From Dermatophilus congolensis (GTDB lineage: Bacteria > Actinomycetota > Actinomycetes > Actinomycetales > Dermatophilaceae), in NCBI RefSeq assembly GCF_900187045.1, contig NZ_LT906453.1:744001-808000 (forward strand): a DNA stretch of 64,000 bases. The letters run 5' to 3'. The first letter of the stretch is position 1; every line of letters begins with the position of its first letter. The position numbers and the translations under genes are program-made. The notes under the pieces are model-generated. The model was given only the letters and a program-made list of their open reading frames with translations, did no database searches and had not been told where the DNA came from. Positions 18,081 through 27,366 of the stretch are shown piece by piece.

Positions 18081-19033
18081 GCCGCACCCTCAAGCTCGGA
18101 ACCCGCCGCAGCGCACTCGCCACCACCCAATCCAGGTGGGTACGAGATCAACTCGCTCAAGCTGGGGTGGAATCTGAACTCGTCGAGGTCATCACCGAGG
18201 GCGACATCAACATGGCCCCCCTCACCCAAATCGGCGGAACCGGAGTCTTCGCATCCGCACTACGCCACCGCCTCCTAAGTAGCGACGTTGACTTCGCCGT
18301 CCACTCACTCAAAGACCTCCCCGTCGCCCCCCACACCGGACTGACCATCGCCGCCATCCCCACCCGCGAAGACGTCCGCGACGTACTCATCAGCGCCAAC
18401 AACGAAACCCTCGAAGAACTTCCACACGGCGCCACCATTGGCACCGGCTCACCCCGCCGTGCCGCCCAACTCCACGCCATTCGCCCCGACCTAAACCTCA
18501 AACCCATCCGCGGCAACGTCGGCACCCGCATCGCCCACGTCGACGAAGGCCGCCTCCACGCCGTCATCCTCGCCGGAGCCGGAATCCGCCGCCTCGGCCT
18601 CACCGACCGCATCAGCCAATACCTCCCCACCAACACAGTTCTACCCGCAGCAGGCCAAGGCGCCCTAGCCATCGAATGCCGCAGCGACAGCACCGACATC
18701 CGCCAAGCCCTCGCCCTCATCGACAACCCCACCAGCCGCCTCGAAACACACATCGAACGCACCGTCCTGGCCACCCTCGAAGCCGGATGCACCGCACCTA
18801 TCGGCGTCTACGCCCAACTCCTCACCGCAACTGAAGCCGCCACCGCCACCGGGCTCACCCCACCAGCCACCGACACCGAACCCCATATCCTGCTCGACAC
18901 CTTCGTCCAAACCACCACCGGGCCCATCCGCCTACGCCGCACCGCCCCCACCTGCCAAGCCGAACGCCTCGCCATCGAGGTCGGAACCGAACTACGCGAA
19001 CACGTACTGGCCGAACAACCCACCCAGCACTAA
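18077..19033 (+). CDS. hemC: HemC, hydroxymethylbilane synthase
   Basis: Polymerises four porphobilinogen units into hydroxymethylbilane. Family landmarks: LGTRRSALATTQS at the N terminus, DFAVHSLKDLP, GTGSPRRAAQL, and GNVGTRIAHVDEG. The Cys that carries the dipyrromethane cofactor is at about residue 238 in LEAGCTAPIG. The start is TTG 18077, inside the last codons of hemA (overlap of 4 bases), implying coupled translation. Codons end mainly in C, and the coding strand is rich in A and C from here to about 24 kb. hemD follows after one base. Confidence 0.95.
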   Translation: MSRTLKLGTRRSALATTQSRWVRDQLAQAGVESELVEVITEGDINMAPLTQIGGTGVFASALRHRLLSSDVDFAVHSLKDLPVAPHTGLTIAAIPTREDVRDVLISANNETLEELPHGATIGTGSPRRAAQLHAIRPDLNLKPIRGNVGTRIAHVDEGRLHAVILAGAGIRRLGLTDRISQYLPTNTVLPAAGQGALAIECRSDSTDIRQALALIDNPTSRLETHIERTVLATLEAGCTAPIGVYAQLLTATEAATATGLTPPATDTEPHILLDTFVQTTTGPIRLRRTAPTCQAERLAIEVGTELREHVLAEQPTQH

Positions 19034-19034
19034 C

Positions 19035-19847
19035 GTGACCACCCCACCTGCACTCCACGGCTGGCGCGTACTCGTCCCCAGAACCCCCGAACAAGCCGCC
19101 GCCACCATCACCGCCCTCGCCCGCCACGGCGCCCACGGCCACGCCGTACCCACCATCTGCATCACCCCACCCCAAGACCCAACCCCCCTGCACAACGCAC
19201 TGGTCGACCTACCCACCGGCCGATTCGCCTGGACCATCTTCACCAGCATCAACGCCGTCACCGCCACCCGAAAAACCCTCGAACAACTCCACCCCAACCA
19301 ACCCAGCAACACCCACTTCACCCACACCCGCGTCGCCTGCGTCGGAGGCGTCACCCACGCCGCCCTCAACACCTGGGGCATCAACACCATCCTGACCCCA
19401 CCCCACCGCTTCAGCGCCGCCGGACTCCTAGACATCTGGCCCACCGCCACCACCACCCCCACAGACATCCTCCTACCCCGCGCCGACATCGCCCCACCCC
19501 TCCTACCCGAAGGCCTACGCAAACTCGGCTGGAACCCCATCGATGTCACCGCCTACCGCACCACACCCGCACCACCACCCCCACCAGAAATCCACGCCGC
19601 CATCACCAACGGCTCCTACCATGCCGCCCTATTCACCTCAGCCTCTACCGTCAACAACCTCATCAAACTCACCGGCCCACCCCACCCCAACACCCTCATC
19701 GCCTGCATCGGACCCTCCACAGCCACCGCCGCACGCAACGCAGGACTACGCGTGGACATCATCCCCTCACACGCAACCTCCGAAGCACTCGTCGAAGCAC
19801 TCGCCACCTACGCACAAACCAACCCAACCCACCCAAAAAACACCTAA
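19035..19847 (+). CDS. hemD: HemD, uroporphyrinogen-III synthase
   Basis: Cyclises hydroxymethylbilane with inversion of ring D. The protein of 270 residues follows the poorly conserved HemD fold: [13 protein letters not shown] at the first strand, the conserved [10 protein letters not shown] in the hinge, [13 protein letters not shown], a second domain opening with DILLPRAD, then [12 protein letters not shown] and [12 protein letters not shown]. The GTG at 19035 begins one base after the hemC stop. Thr and Pro are overabundant, which follows from the A/C-rich codons. Some actinobacteria fuse hemD to a regulator or methyltransferase domain; here it stands alone. Confidence 0.92.
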   Translation: MTTPPALHGWRVLVPRTPEQAAATITALARHGAHGHAVPTICITPPQDPTPLHNALVDLPTGRFAWTIFTSINAVTATRKTLEQLHPNQPSNTHFTHTRVACVGGVTHAALNTWGINTILTPPHRFSAAGLLDIWPTATTTPTDILLPRADIAPPLLPEGLRKLGWNPIDVTAYRTTPAPPPPPEIHAAITNGSYHAALFTSASTVNNLIKLTGPPHPNTLIACIGPSTATAARNAGLRVDIIPSHATSEALVEALATYAQTNPTHPKNT

Positions 19848-19876
19848 AACCACACCACCACGCAGCCGGAGAAGCC

Positions 19877-20875
19877 ATGAACGCCAACCACGAATCCCTA
19901 CGCCGCCGCCCCCGCCGCCTACGCAGCACCCCCGCCATCCGCCGACTCGTCGCCGAAACCAGACTCCACCCAGCCCAACTCATCCTTCCCGTCTTCATCG
20001 CCGAAGACACCGACCACCCCACCCCCATCACCTCCATGCCCGGAGTCGTCCAACACTGCATGGACTCCCTACTCACCACAGCCCGCGAAGCAGCAACCGC
20101 CGGAATCGGCGGCATCATGCTCTTCGGCGTACCCACCCACAAAGACGCCACCGGCTCCGGCGCCGACGACCCCAACGGCATCCTCAACACCGCACTCTCC
20201 CGCGTCCGCGACACCGTAGGCGACGACCTACTCGTCATGGCCGACACCTGCCTCGACGAATTCACCGACCACGGCCACTGTGGCGTCCTAGCAACCGACA
20301 GCCGCGGAAACACCTACGTCGACAACGACGCCACCCTCGAACGCTACGCATCCATGGCCGTATCCCAAGCCAACGCAGGAGCCCACATCGTCGGCCCCTC
20401 CGGAATGATGGACGGCCAAATCGGCGTCATCCGCGACGCCCTCGACCAAGCCGGACACACCGACACCATCATCCTCGCCTACTCCGCCAAATACGCCTCC
20501 GCCTACTACGGACCCTTCCGCGAAGCTGTCTCCTCATCCCTGACCGGCGACCGCAAAACCTACCAACAAGACCCAGCCAACATCGCCGAATCCCTCCTAG
20601 AAACCGAACTCGACATCGAACAAGGCGCCGACATCGTCATGGTCAAACCCGGCATGCCCTACCTGGACGTCCTAGCCACCATCGCAGCCAACGTCAACGT
20701 CCCCGTCTGCTCCTACCAAGTCTCCGGCGAATACGCCATGCTCGAAGCCGCCGCAGCCAACGGCTGGCTCGAACGCGACCGCGCCATCCTCGAATCACTC
20801 ACCTGCCTCAACCGCGCCGGAGCCGGATCCATCCTCACCTACCACGCCCTCCACGCCGCCCACCTGCTCGGATAA
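19877..20875 (+). CDS. hemB: HemB, porphobilinogen synthase
   Basis: Condenses two 5-aminolevulinate molecules to porphobilinogen. The two Schiff-base lysines are at ~205 ([15 protein letters not shown]) and ~257 (VKPGMPYLD). The metal-binding segment is [15 protein letters not shown], with Cys at ~125 and ~135 and Asp where the fully zinc-type enzyme has the middle Cys. This intermediate form also occurs in other actinobacteria and leaves open zinc or magnesium use. Length 332 is usual. The gene begins 29 bases after hemD and is followed by hemL after 89 bases. Confidence 0.95.
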   Translation: MNANHESLRRRPRRLRSTPAIRRLVAETRLHPAQLILPVFIAEDTDHPTPITSMPGVVQHCMDSLLTTAREAATAGIGGIMLFGVPTHKDATGSGADDPNGILNTALSRVRDTVGDDLLVMADTCLDEFTDHGHCGVLATDSRGNTYVDNDATLERYASMAVSQANAGAHIVGPSGMMDGQIGVIRDALDQAGHTDTIILAYSAKYASAYYGPFREAVSSSLTGDRKTYQQDPANIAESLLETELDIEQGADIVMVKPGMPYLDVLATIAANVNVPVCSYQVSGEYAMLEAAAANGWLERDRAILESLTCLNRAGAGSILTYHALHAAHLLG

Positions 20876-20964
20876 CCCACCACACCCCAACAACAGCCAC
20901 CCCAACACACACCACAATCACACGCAGAACTGACCCCCAGCGACACGTGCGGCATGATGGGGCC

Positions 20965-22287
20965 ATGCCTTACCCCATGACCGCCCCCGCCTCCGAACAC
21001 CTCCTCGACCGCGCCAGCGCAGTCATCCCCGGCGGCGTCAACTCACCCGTACGCGCCTACCGCGCCGTCGGCGGCACCCCACGGTTCATGGAAAGCGCCT
21101 CCGGCCCCTACCTCATCGACGCCGACGGACGCCGCTACGTCGACCTCGTCTGCTCCTGGGGACCAATGATCCTCGGCCACGCACACCCCGACGTCCTCGA
21201 AGCCGTCACCACCGCAGCCCACAAAGGCTTCAGCTTCGGCACCCCCAGCGAAAACGAAGTCGCCCTCGCCGAAGAAATCGTCGCCCGCGTCGAACCAGTC
21301 GAACAAGTCCGCCTCGTCAACTCCGGCACCGAAGCAACCATGAGCGCAGTCCGCCTCGCCCGCGGCATCACCGGACGCTCCAAAATCGTCAAATTCGCCG
21401 GCCACTACCACGGCCACGTCGACGCCCTCCTCGCACACGCAGGCTCAGGCATCGCCACCCTCGCCCTACCTGACTCCGCAGGCGTCCCAACCACCGCCGC
21501 CGCCGAAACCATCGTCCTTCCCTACAACAACCCCCAAGCCCTCCAGGAAGCCTTCGCCAACCACGGCGAGGACATCGCCTGCGTCATCACCGAAGCCTGC
21601 CCAGGCAACATGGGAGTCGTCCCACCCGCCGACGGATTCACCGAAACCATCCGATCCATCACCCGCCAACACGGCGCCCTGATGATCTCCGACGAAGTCA
21701 TGACCGGCTTCCGCGTATCCGCTGCAGGCTGGTACGGCCACGAAGGCCCCACCGCCTCCGGAGCCCCCGATCTGTTCACCTTCGGCAAAGTCATGGGCGG
21801 AGGGTTCCCCGCAGCAGCCTTCGGAGGCAAAGCCGAACACATGGCCCACCTGGCACCCAACGGCCCCGTCTACCAAGCAGGCACCCTGTCCGGAAACCCC
21901 ATCGCCTCAGCCGCAGGCCTAGCCACACTCCGCGCCTGCACCCCAGACCTCTACACCCGCATCCACACCACCGCCACCACCATCGCCAACGCCACTAGCC
22001 AAGCCCTCACCACCGCAGGCGTCCCCCACCACATTCGATGGGCAGGATCCATGTTCTCCGTCTTCTTCCGCGAAGGCGAAGTCCGCAACTACGCCGAGGC
22101 CAGCACCCAAAACACCCACGCCTTCGCCGCCTTCTTCCACAGCCTCCTCAGCAACGGCGTCCACCTACCCCCTTCCGCATACGAAACCTGGTTCGTCAGC
22201 GCAGCCCACGACGACACCGCCATCGACCAGATCATTACCGCCCTACCCGCCGCAGCCAACGCAGCCGCACAAGCAACCACCAACTGA
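20965..22287 (+). CDS. hemL: HemL, glutamate-1-semialdehyde 2,1-aminomutase
   Basis: PLP enzyme that turns glutamate-1-semialdehyde into 5-aminolevulinate, the step after HemA. Seen in order: [17 protein letters not shown] near the N terminus, [41 protein letters not shown], and the PLP lysine at ~275 in [17 protein letters not shown]. The ATG at 20965 gives the standard N terminus (440 residues); a second in-frame ATG lies four codons on. Only a weak G-rich Shine-Dalgarno precedes it. It ends the hem block, and the cytochrome-assembly genes follow in the same direction. Confidence 0.96.
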   Translation: MPYPMTAPASEHLLDRASAVIPGGVNSPVRAYRAVGGTPRFMESASGPYLIDADGRRYVDLVCSWGPMILGHAHPDVLEAVTTAAHKGFSFGTPSENEVALAEEIVARVEPVEQVRLVNSGTEATMSAVRLARGITGRSKIVKFAGHYHGHVDALLAHAGSGIATLALPDSAGVPTTAAAETIVLPYNNPQALQEAFANHGEDIACVITEACPGNMGVVPPADGFTETIRSITRQHGALMISDEVMTGFRVSAAGWYGHEGPTASGAPDLFTFGKVMGGGFPAAAFGGKAEHMAHLAPNGPVYQAGTLSGNPIASAAGLATLRACTPDLYTRIHTTATTIANATSQALTTAGVPHHIRWAGSMFSVFFREGEVRNYAEASTQNTHAFAAFFHSLLSNGVHLPPSAYETWFVSAAHDDTAIDQIITALPAAANAAAQATTN

Positions 22288-22317
22288 CCCCACAAACCGG
22301 CACGAAAGGCGTCAACG

Positions 22318-22989
22318 ATGAGCACAAGCAGCAAGAGCAGCCGCGAAACCACGGTGCACTTCCTGCGACACGGCGAGGTCTACAACCCGGCACGCATCAT
22401 CTACGGCCGCCTACCCAACTACCACCTCTCCGAACGCGGCCACGCCATGGCAGAACTCGCAGCACAATCCCTCCGCAACTTCCCCATTGGCTTGGTCGTC
22501 TCCTCACCGCTAGAACGCGCCCAAGAAACCGCCCAACCCGTCGCCGCCACCCACAACCTGCCCATCTACACCGACCCCCGCATCATCGAAGCCCAAAACT
22601 CCTTCGAAGGACACAAATTCGGCCAAGGACAAGCCTCCCTGCGCAACCCCGCCACCTGGAAACTCATCCGCAACCCCTTCCGCCCCTCCTGGGGCGAGCC
22701 CTACACCCACCTCGCCACCCGCATGCGCGAAGCCCTCCACGCCGCCGTCGAAGCATCCCACCGACTAGCCGACGGAGCCGACGTTGTCGCTGTCTCCCAC
22801 CAACTCCCCATCTGGGAACTGCGCCTATCCGTCGAAGGCCGCCGCCTATGGCACGACCCCCGCAAACGCGAATGCGGCCTCGCCTCCATCACCAGCTTCA
22901 CCCTGCGCGACCACGAAATCATCGCCATCGCCTACAGCGAACCAGCCGCCGAACTCTACCCAGGCTCCACCGGAGGAGTCGGCGCATGA
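22318..22989 (+). CDS. Histidine phosphatase superfamily (phosphoglycerate-mutase-like) protein
   Basis: About 223 residues with the RHG catalytic motif near residue 17 (FLRHGEVYNP), the second arginine in SSPLERAQETA, and the distal His in VVAVSHQLPIWELRL. This order defines the histidine phosphatase superfamily. The substrate is not known. In actinobacteria the gene lies between hemL and the resA-like thioredoxin gene, as here, so a link to heme or cytochrome maturation is suspected from context only. GAAAGG precedes the ATG by about 8 bases. Its stop overlaps the start of the next gene by 4 bases. Confidence 0.88.
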   Translation: MSTSSKSSRETTVHFLRHGEVYNPARIIYGRLPNYHLSERGHAMAELAAQSLRNFPIGLVVSSPLERAQETAQPVAATHNLPIYTDPRIIEAQNSFEGHKFGQGQASLRNPATWKLIRNPFRPSWGEPYTHLATRMREALHAAVEASHRLADGADVVAVSHQLPIWELRLSVEGRRLWHDPRKRECGLASITSFTLRDHEIIAIAYSEPAAELYPGSTGGVGA

Positions 22990-23588
22990 AAAACACCCCA
23001 CGCACCCTCACCACCCTTCTCCTCACCGCCACCCTCACCACCCTCACCGCCTGCAGCACCAGCGGCAACACCATCGCTGACCAAGCCCGCCGCGGCGACG
23101 ACCTCGGCTACGTCACCGGAGACGGCGCCGTACAACGCCTACCCGCCGACCAACGCAAAAACCCCATCAACCTCAACGGAAAACTTCTCGACGGCGCCCC
23201 CTGGAACATCACCGACAACCGCGGAAAAATCACCGTACTCAACATCTGGGGTTCCTGGTGCCAACCCTGCCAAAACGAAGCACCCCAACTCGAAAAAGCA
23301 CACGCCCCCTACAGCAAAGACCCCAACGTTCAATTCATCGGAATCAACGTCGGTGAAAGCCCAGAAACCGGTTCTGCAGCAGCCAAAGCATGGGGTCTGA
23401 CCTACCCCTCACTCACCGACCCCGAACGCAAACTCGCCTCCTCACTCAACGGCCTAGCCAACGCCACCCCCACAACCCTGGTCATCGACACCCAAGGCCG
23501 TGTCGCCGCCCGCATCTCCGGAGCCCTCACCACCGCCTCAACCCTCACCGGACTCATCGACGACGTCCGCAACGGAAAAACCACATGA
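22986..23588 (+). CDS. resA: TlpA/ResA-like thioredoxin lipoprotein
   Basis: Extracytoplasmic thiol-disulfide reductant that prepares apocytochrome c cysteines for heme ligation. A lipoprotein signal is seen at the N terminus, with the lipobox ending LTAC at about residue 22. The thioredoxin domain holds the active site WGSWCQPCQNE and the cis-Pro loop ATPTTLVID. The length of 200 residues is normal. The ATG overlaps the stop of the phosphatase gene, and its own stop overlaps the ccdA-like start, so translation of the three is coupled. The symbol follows the Bacillus ResA system. Confidence 0.9.
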   Translation: MKNTPRTLTTLLLTATLTTLTACSTSGNTIADQARRGDDLGYVTGDGAVQRLPADQRKNPINLNGKLLDGAPWNITDNRGKITVLNIWGSWCQPCQNEAPQLEKAHAPYSKDPNVQFIGINVGESPETGSAAAKAWGLTYPSLTDPERKLASSLNGLANATPTTLVIDTQGRVAARISGALTTASTLTGLIDDVRNGKTT

Positions 23589-24349
23589 CAGACCTCACAC
23601 AGGTCCTCGCCGACGGCAACCTGCTCCTCGCCCTGGCCATATCCCTCGCCGCAGGAAGCATCTCCTTCGCATCCCCCTGCGTCCTACCCCTAGTGCCAGG
23701 ATTCCTCGGATACGTCGGCGGCATCGCTCACACCACCAACACCCCCAACCAGCCCACCCCAATCCGAAACCGCACCCTCCTGGGTGCCGCGCTATTCGTC
23801 CTCGGATTCAGCACCGTCTTCATCACCGGTACCCTCCTCGCCTCTGCAGCAGGCGCAGCCCTACACAACTACACCCCCTGGCTCACCCGCCTCGGCGGCA
23901 TCATCATCATTGCCCTCGCACTTATCTTCCTTGGCTTCGGCACCCAACGCACCTACACACCCACCTGGCGACCACGCACCGGCCTAGCCGGCGCCCCCCT
24001 GCTCGGAATCATCTTCGGCCTAGGCTGGGCACCCTGCATGGGCCCGACCTACGCCGTCATCTACGCCCTAGCCACCAACCTCGCTGGCGACACCGGACTC
24101 ATCACCCGCGGCGCGCTCCTAGGCATCGCCTACTGCGCAGGACTAGGCATCCCATTCCTGCTCATCGCCGCAGGCTGGCAACACGCCCTCACCGCCTCCA
24201 CCTGGCTGCGCCGCCACCAACACGCAATCCACATCGCCGGAGGACTGCTCCTGCTCACCGTCGGACTGCTCCTGCTCACCGGAGCATGGGACACTATCGT
24301 CCACTACCTCCAAACCACCCTCGTCAACCGATTCCAGACCGCCCTCTAA
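23585..24349 (+). CDS. ccdA: CcdA-type cytochrome c biogenesis membrane protein
   Basis: Polytopic protein of 254 residues that carries reducing equivalents across the membrane to the ResA-like thioredoxin. Six hydrophobic segments are visible. The two redox cysteines are in FASPCVLPLVPGFLGYVGG (residues ~30-48) and GLGWAPCMGPTYA, both hallmark motifs of CcdA/DsbD. The ATG at 23585 overlaps the resA stop. A short direct duplication of the codons for GLLLLTVGLLLLTG in the last helix reflects the repetitive sequence near 24240-24280. The next gene, resB, starts 37 bases later. Confidence 0.93.
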   Translation: MTDLTQVLADGNLLLALAISLAAGSISFASPCVLPLVPGFLGYVGGIAHTTNTPNQPTPIRNRTLLGAALFVLGFSTVFITGTLLASAAGAALHNYTPWLTRLGGIIIIALALIFLGFGTQRTYTPTWRPRTGLAGAPLLGIIFGLGWAPCMGPTYAVIYALATNLAGDTGLITRGALLGIAYCAGLGIPFLLIAAGWQHALTASTWLRRHQHAIHIAGGLLLLTVGLLLLTGAWDTIVHYLQTTLVNRFQTAL

Positions 24350-24386
24350 CACCCAGCCCACCGGCAGGCAGCAACGGGAACAGGAC

Positions 24387-26009
24387 ATGAGCACTCACAC
24401 CCCACCCCAAGCCCCCAGCTCCCAGCCACGCCTCGGCCCACGAGGATGGGCCCGCTGGGCCTGGCGACAAATCACATCTATGCGCACGGCACTCTTCCTA
24501 CTGCTGCTGATCGCCGTCGCAGCCATCCCCGGCTCCATGCTTCCCCAACGCACCACCAACGCCGTTGCCGTCACCCAATGGATCAACCAACGACCAACCA
24601 TCGGAGCCATATTCGACACAGTCGGACTTTTCGACGTATTCATATCTCCCTGGTTCTCCGCCATCTACCTCCTGCTCGTCCTCAGCCTCATCGGCTGCAT
24701 CATTCCCCGCATCGGCGCACACATAAAAGCGCTGCGCTCCCTACCACCGCGCACTCCACGAAACCTCAACAGGCTCCCCGCCTACAGCTCTTTCACCACC
24801 ACAGCCAGCGAAGAAGACATCCTCCACACCGCCCGCGCCATGCTCGGAAAAGCCAGATTCCGCATGCGCCCCGCAGACGAAGACCGCTCCATCGCTGCCG
24901 AACGCGGCCACCTACGCGAAACCGGAAACATCGCCTTCCACCTGGGCCTAGTTGTCGTCATCGTGGCCCTGGCCATCGGCTACCTCGTCGGCTGGAAAGC
25001 AGACCGCATCGTCCCCGTCGGCACCGGCTTCGTTAACGACGTCTCCAGCTACGACACCTTCGCGCCCGGACCATGGGTCAACCCCAACACCCTCGACCCT
25101 TGGCAACTGCGCATCGACTCGCTGCACGTCAAGTTCCAAGATCGCCCAGACGCCCCCCAATTCGGCCAGGCTCGTGACTTCTCCGCCCAAACCACCATCA
25201 CCATGCCCGATGGAACAACCAGCAAAAAAACCCTCGCAGTCAACGCACCTCTCCAATTCGGAGACGCCTGGACATATCTCCTCGGCAACGGGTACGCCCC
25301 CACCATCACTGTCCGGAACCCAGACGGTGAGGTGCTCTATCGGCAATCCACACCCTTCCTGCCCCAAGACGGCGTCTACACCTCCACTGGAGCCGTCAAA
25401 GTCGTAGGCGCACAGCCCAAACAACTCGGATTCACCGGAGTGCTCCTACCCAGTGCTTTCACCGATAAAAACGGCCCCGTATCTGTCTACCCTGACCTCG
25501 AAAACCCCCTCCTAGCACTAGACGTTTACACCGGTGACCTCTATTCCGGTGGCCCTCAATCCGTCTACAGCCTGGACACCACCCGCATGACCAAAGTAAA
25601 AAACGCCGACGGTAAACCAGCCCAACTCTGGCTACGCCCCGGTGACACCGTGCAACTGCCCAACAACCTGGGCAGCGTCACCCTCGAACAAGACATCCCC
25701 CGCTGGGCAGGCCTATCCACCCGCTACGATCCGGGCAAGACACTCGCGCTCGTGTCCTCCCTTGTCGCACTGATCGGCCTGATGGTCTCTCTTACCGTTC
25801 GCCGTCGACGCGTCTACATCCGCGTCACCACAGACACCACCGACAATGGCTCCACACACAACACCGTTCACGTCGGTGGCCTCGCCCGCGGCGAAGACCC
25901 TCTACTGAACGACGCGATAACTGAACTGGCGCATAGGCTCTGCGCAGCTGTCGAAGCCAAAGAAACGACAACCACCAACGGCCACCCCAATACACCGAGG
26001 CAGGCATGA
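24387..26009 (+). CDS. resB: ResB, system II cytochrome c biogenesis protein
   Basis: With ResC it forms the heme-export and synthetase complex that attaches heme to CxxCH motifs outside the membrane. The 540-residue protein shows hydrophobic segments near residues 30-50, 80-105 and 185-205, a large extracytoplasmic domain, and a last helix near 455-475. Matches to the family include MRTALFLLLLIAVAAIPGSMLPQR and ETGNIAFHLGLVVVIVALA. The C-terminal cytosolic tail is short and charged. The ATGA overlap with resC at its end confirms co-translation. Confidence 0.94.
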   Translation: MSTHTPPQAPSSQPRLGPRGWARWAWRQITSMRTALFLLLLIAVAAIPGSMLPQRTTNAVAVTQWINQRPTIGAIFDTVGLFDVFISPWFSAIYLLLVLSLIGCIIPRIGAHIKALRSLPPRTPRNLNRLPAYSSFTTTASEEDILHTARAMLGKARFRMRPADEDRSIAAERGHLRETGNIAFHLGLVVVIVALAIGYLVGWKADRIVPVGTGFVNDVSSYDTFAPGPWVNPNTLDPWQLRIDSLHVKFQDRPDAPQFGQARDFSAQTTITMPDGTTSKKTLAVNAPLQFGDAWTYLLGNGYAPTITVRNPDGEVLYRQSTPFLPQDGVYTSTGAVKVVGAQPKQLGFTGVLLPSAFTDKNGPVSVYPDLENPLLALDVYTGDLYSGGPQSVYSLDTTRMTKVKNADGKPAQLWLRPGDTVQLPNNLGSVTLEQDIPRWAGLSTRYDPGKTLALVSSLVALIGLMVSLTVRRRRVYIRVTTDTTDNGSTHNTVHVGGLARGEDPLLNDAITELAHRLCAAVEAKETTTTNGHPNTPRQA

Positions 26010-27079
26010 TGACGAACCAGCAGCTGGCGTTGCTGTCCAACTACGCCCTCTACGCCGCCATGGCCATGCTGTCCTGCGCCATGATCGGATACGCAATCTT
26101 CTTGGGGGTGGCTCGCGCTGCTACCGGAGGCAGCCGCGTTGCAGCAGAAAACGAACAGACACCAGTAGCCGCCGGGAATGCTCCGGTCCCAGCCGAAGCT
26201 GACAGAAGAGCAGACAAAAATGAAAAACGCCCAGGTATTGGTTCTCTCGACTCGAGCGGATTGGGAATCTTGCACGGCTCAGCCGTCGAGGAGTTGAGTA
26301 ACCGGAAAATTGAGGAAGTCGATGCTCGTTCCGGTGCGATAGCAACCATGCTGGGGTGGCTCGGCACCATGACCTTGTTTGTGTCGATGGTGCTACGAGG
26401 TCTTTCCGTGCAGCGAGCTCCTGTATCGAACATGTTCGAGTTTGCGGTTGCCGCGGCTTTTCTCGTTATGGCGGTTTTTTTGGGATTGGGGCTGAAACGA
26501 CCACTCAAATGGATGGGTGTGTTCGTTGTGACGCCGGTGTTGTTGATGCTCGGGCTTGCCATCACAGTGTGGTATGCCCCTGCAGCGGAACTGGTTCCAT
26601 CATTGAAGTCCACCTGGCTGGTTATTCACGTTCCGATCGCGATTTTGGCGACAGCCGTGTTCACGCTCGCATTCGTGGTGTTGCTGCTTCATTTGGCTAA
26701 AGCTCGCCATGAACGAAAACTGCGTGAAGGAACAGGTAAGCAGGCTTCATTGCTCGCACTGCTTCCAGACGCTGCGGCTCTGGATCGGGCCTCTTATGCC
26801 CTACATATCACTGCGTTCCCGTTGTGGACTTTCACACTCATTGCAGGAGCGATCTGGGGGCAGAAAGCCTGGGGCGTCTATTGGAGTTGGGACCCCAAAG
26901 AAGTATGGACTTTTGTTATCTGGGTGATCTACGCGGCTTATTTGCACTCTCGCGCCACAAGTGGGTGGAGCTTGAAAAGGTCGAATGTCATCGCTGTGAT
27001 CGGTTACGTGGCGATTATTGTGAACTTCACCATCGTGAACATGTTCTTCCCAGGCATGCACTCTTACTCGGGGCTGTGA
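26006..27079 (+). CDS. ccsB: ResC/CcsB (CcsA-type) heme-handling protein of cytochrome c biogenesis
   Basis: Membrane protein of the heme handling family. The tryptophan-rich heme-binding WWD-like motif is seen as WGVYWSWDPKEVW about 70 residues before the end, flanked by the conserved His of LHITAFPLW. About eight hydrophobic segments are present, plus an unusual N-terminal loop of ~80 charged residues between the first and second helix. The gene overlaps resB by 4 bases. From about 26.3 kb the codon style changes from C-ending to G/T-ending, so the compositional border falls within this gene. Confidence 0.94.
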   Translation: MMTNQQLALLSNYALYAAMAMLSCAMIGYAIFLGVARAATGGSRVAAENEQTPVAAGNAPVPAEADRRADKNEKRPGIGSLDSSGLGILHGSAVEELSNRKIEEVDARSGAIATMLGWLGTMTLFVSMVLRGLSVQRAPVSNMFEFAVAAAFLVMAVFLGLGLKRPLKWMGVFVVTPVLLMLGLAITVWYAPAAELVPSLKSTWLVIHVPIAILATAVFTLAFVVLLLHLAKARHERKLREGTGKQASLLALLPDAAALDRASYALHITAFPLWTFTLIAGAIWGQKAWGVYWSWDPKEVWTFVIWVIYAAYLHSRATSGWSLKRSNVIAVIGYVAIIVNFTIVNMFFPGMHSYSGL

Positions 27080-27084
27080 TTGAT

Positions 27085-27366
27085 ATGCGTCCTTCTATTG
27101 TTTATTCCTTCGCTCGGATCAGCATTTTCCTTGCGTGCCTGTTGGTTCTCTGGCTGGTGGGTCTTAAAGACCCACTGGTGCTGCTGCTGGTGGCTGCGAC
27201 GGTTTCGATGTTGATTTCGTTGTTTACTTTGGGGACGTTGCGAGATCGCTTTGCAGTTGATGTGGCTGAACGAGTTGAGCGTCGCCGGCAAGAGAAAGCC
27301 GAGTGCCGGGCTCAGACAGATCAGTCTTCTGCTGAGGAGGATTCTGAGGCGGATTCGTTCCGCTGA
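27085..27366 (+). CDS. DUF4229 small membrane protein
   Basis: A 93-residue protein with two hydrophobic segments (residues ~4-24 and ~28-50) and a charged tail rich in Arg and Glu ending ADSFR. It resembles the DUF4229 group found next to cytochrome c or menaquinone genes in actinobacteria. The ATG is 5 bases after the ccsB stop, so it is the last gene of the cytochrome-assembly unit. Its stop codon is directly adjacent to the stop of menA on the other strand with no base between. Function unknown. Confidence 0.75.
   Translation: MRPSIVYSFARISIFLACLLVLWLVGLKDPLVLLLVAATVSMLISLFTLGTLRDRFAVDVAERVERRRQEKAECRAQTDQSSAEEDSEADSFR

Noticed and set aside
19543-20950. Upstream part of a 914-codon frame leading into hemL, antiparallel in style to hemB
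   Set aside because: It crosses hemB in another frame with Arg/His/Pro-rich text; only the part from 20965 is HemL.
24240-24282. Short duplication in ccdA as a possible insertion
   Set aside because: It is in frame inside a hydrophobic helix and needs no mobile-element explanation.
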